From BOG-1184 sp964651515 (GTDB taxonomy: Bacteria > Fibrobacterota > Chitinivibrionia > Chitinivibrionales > Chitinispirillaceae), in assembly GCA_964651515.1 (NCBI GenBank), contig CAZYYB010000132.1, positions 1 through 7,287 on the forward strand: a DNA stretch of 7,287 nucleotides, written 5' to 3'. This document shows, in pieces, positions 6,342-7,287 of the stretch. Within the stretch, counting starts at the first letter, position 1, and every line of letters starts with the position of its first letter. The translations under genes were made by a program, and so were the position numbers. Under the pieces are notes generated by a model, which did not search any database, was not told the DNA's origin, and was given only the letters and a program-made list of their open reading frames with translations.

Positions 6342-7287
6342 TTACGGAATCGTCAATTTCGCGGTAACTTTTCCCGGACCAGGGGTCGCGGTATGGCCGG
6401 TCGCGGCCGGGGACGACACGATTTTCTGGCTGCGAAACGGCTCCCGCGGCGCCAGGTGCGGGCATTCGGCAAAGGTCGGCCCGGCATGGAAATAGTCCAC
6501 CCTGATCGCCTGCTTTCCCCAGCAGAACATGCCGGCCCCGATTATGGGAAACTTAACCTGGGAGACGGGCAGCGAATCGAGGATCACCCCATTGACATAC
6601 ATCAAATAGTAGTCCGATCCGCCGGCTTTATGCACATCGATCGTATCCTTGAAGTACACCGTATCGTAGCCGGGTTGCCAGAATGCCTTGCCCTTGATGA
6701 ACGGGCATGATTTAAGCTGGATGGCTGAATCGGTATTGTTAAGGAAGGCACGGCCGGCCTTCATGCCGTAGATCCCGAATTGCGCCATCGGAGTCTTGCC
6801 GCGGGCATCGACCGGTCCGAACAGGTAGCTGCCGTACAGTTGCACCGAATCCCCGTTCCGCCAGGAAACGACGAGGCGCGTCACGAACGTATCCAGCGTC
6901 ATCCTGATATCGCCGTAGGCGCCGCCCGACGGCGGGACCGTGACGCCGAAGACGCCGCTGTGTAGGGTAAAATACTGCGGCGGATTCAATAGCCACTGCT
7001 TGTCGATGGCGCTTCCCCGGAAACTGTCGGTCATGCAGGCGGTAAAACCGCCCGGCATGCAGAGATCGGAAAAAACGACATCGCCGAACATCGCCGTGGC
7101 GTCGCCCTGGATGAAAAGCCCCAGATCCCCGCTCTGCATGGGCGACACCGAGTCCCGGAACGAGCCGAGAACGACGCCGACCATGGACGCCACGGGGCTG
7201 GCCAGCCTGTTTATCCTGCGCGACTTGCTGGGCATCACGGGCGAGGGCCTGTTCGACGGCGTGCCGAGCAGGAGTTGCGGCTGGCCC
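6342..7287 (-). CDS. LamG-like jelly-roll surface protein, 3' part
   Basis: The frame is open to the window edge, so the start lies outside; 314 residues and a TAA stop are visible. A GTG at 7238 is not needed as a start. I see the end of one domain (GDLGLFIQGDATAMFGDVVF), whose glycine-then-F-x-D-V-V shape is typical of the last strands of concanavalin A-like/LamG domains. A second full copy follows: it opens with TDSFRGSAIDKQWLL, has YLMYVNGVILDS near its end and closes on IRVDYFHAGP. About 45 residues follow, rich in Pro/Ala/Thr, with no recognisable sorting domain or membrane anchor. Such domains bind glycans or decorate secreted enzymes. A catalytic domain, if any, would lie upstream, and a secreted location is inferred. 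Confidence 0.75.
   Translation of the reverse strand, partial: GQPQLLLGTPSNRPSPVMPSKSRRINRLASPVASMVGVVLGSFRDSVSPMQSGDLGLFIQGDATAMFGDVVFSDLCMPGGFTACMTDSFRGSAIDKQWLLNPPQYFTLHSGVFGVTVPPSGGAYGDIRMTLDTFVTRLVVSWRNGDSVQLYGSYLFGPVDARGKTPMAQFGIYGMKAGRAFLNNTDSAIQLKSCPFIKGKAFWQPGYDTVYFKDTIDVHKAGGSDYYLMYVNGVILDSLPVSQVKFPIIGAGMFCWGKQAIRVDYFHAGPTFAECPHLAPREPFRSQKIVSSPAATGHTATPGPGKVTAKLTIP

Noticed and set aside
6097..6465. 122-codon minus-strand frame across the convergent junction
   Set aside because: It overlaps the ends of two better-supported genes in another frame and contains no motif; a frameshifted tail of the LamG-like gene was considered but the real frame ends cleanly at 6342.

Overview
The window looks like chromosomal DNA of a GC-rich (roughly 60% by eye), probably Gram-negative bacterium. 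It carries five protein genes: four complete, and one running off the right edge. The housekeeping genes are ordinary bacterial ones: a clostridial/Bacteroidota-style citrate synthase, a short QueF, and a class I/II aminotransferase. The two large unrecognised products are an alanine-rich coiled-coil secreted protein full of Asp-Ser pairs and a LamG-like jelly-roll surface protein. Together they remind me of the Fibrobacterota/Chitinivibrionia side of the FCB group, but that placement is a guess. Nothing here proves a phylum.

Layout. Positions 1-529 hold no gene but are dense in small structures: a boxA-like 12-mer, a palindromic extragenic element, a compact minus-strand hairpin with a U-tract, an AT-rich island with TTTCGTG repeats, and a heptamer/19-bp direct-repeat cluster. 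The citrate synthase gene (minus strand) ends at 530 on a long terminator-like hairpin that includes its stop codon. A 0.2-kb divergent intergenic region separates it from a two-gene plus-strand operon: queF (2113-2574), then 13 bases later a PLP aminotransferase (2588-3781). A good sigma70-type promoter near 3801-3829 precedes a monocistronic gene for a 782-residue exported coiled-coil protein (3893-6241). Convergent with it, on the minus strand, is the 3' part of a gene for a repeated LamG-like domain protein (6342 to the window edge). A GC hairpin lies between the two stops.

How the parts relate. Citrate synthase (TCA entry), QueF (preQ0 to preQ1 in queuosine synthesis) and the aminotransferase (amino acid metabolism) are core metabolism with no obvious shared pathway. 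The coiled-coil protein and the LamG-like protein probably act outside the cytoplasm. I see no mobile element gene, tRNA, rRNA or CRISPR array. The best candidates for something undescribed are the exported coiled-coil protein and the repeat-rich block at 1-529.
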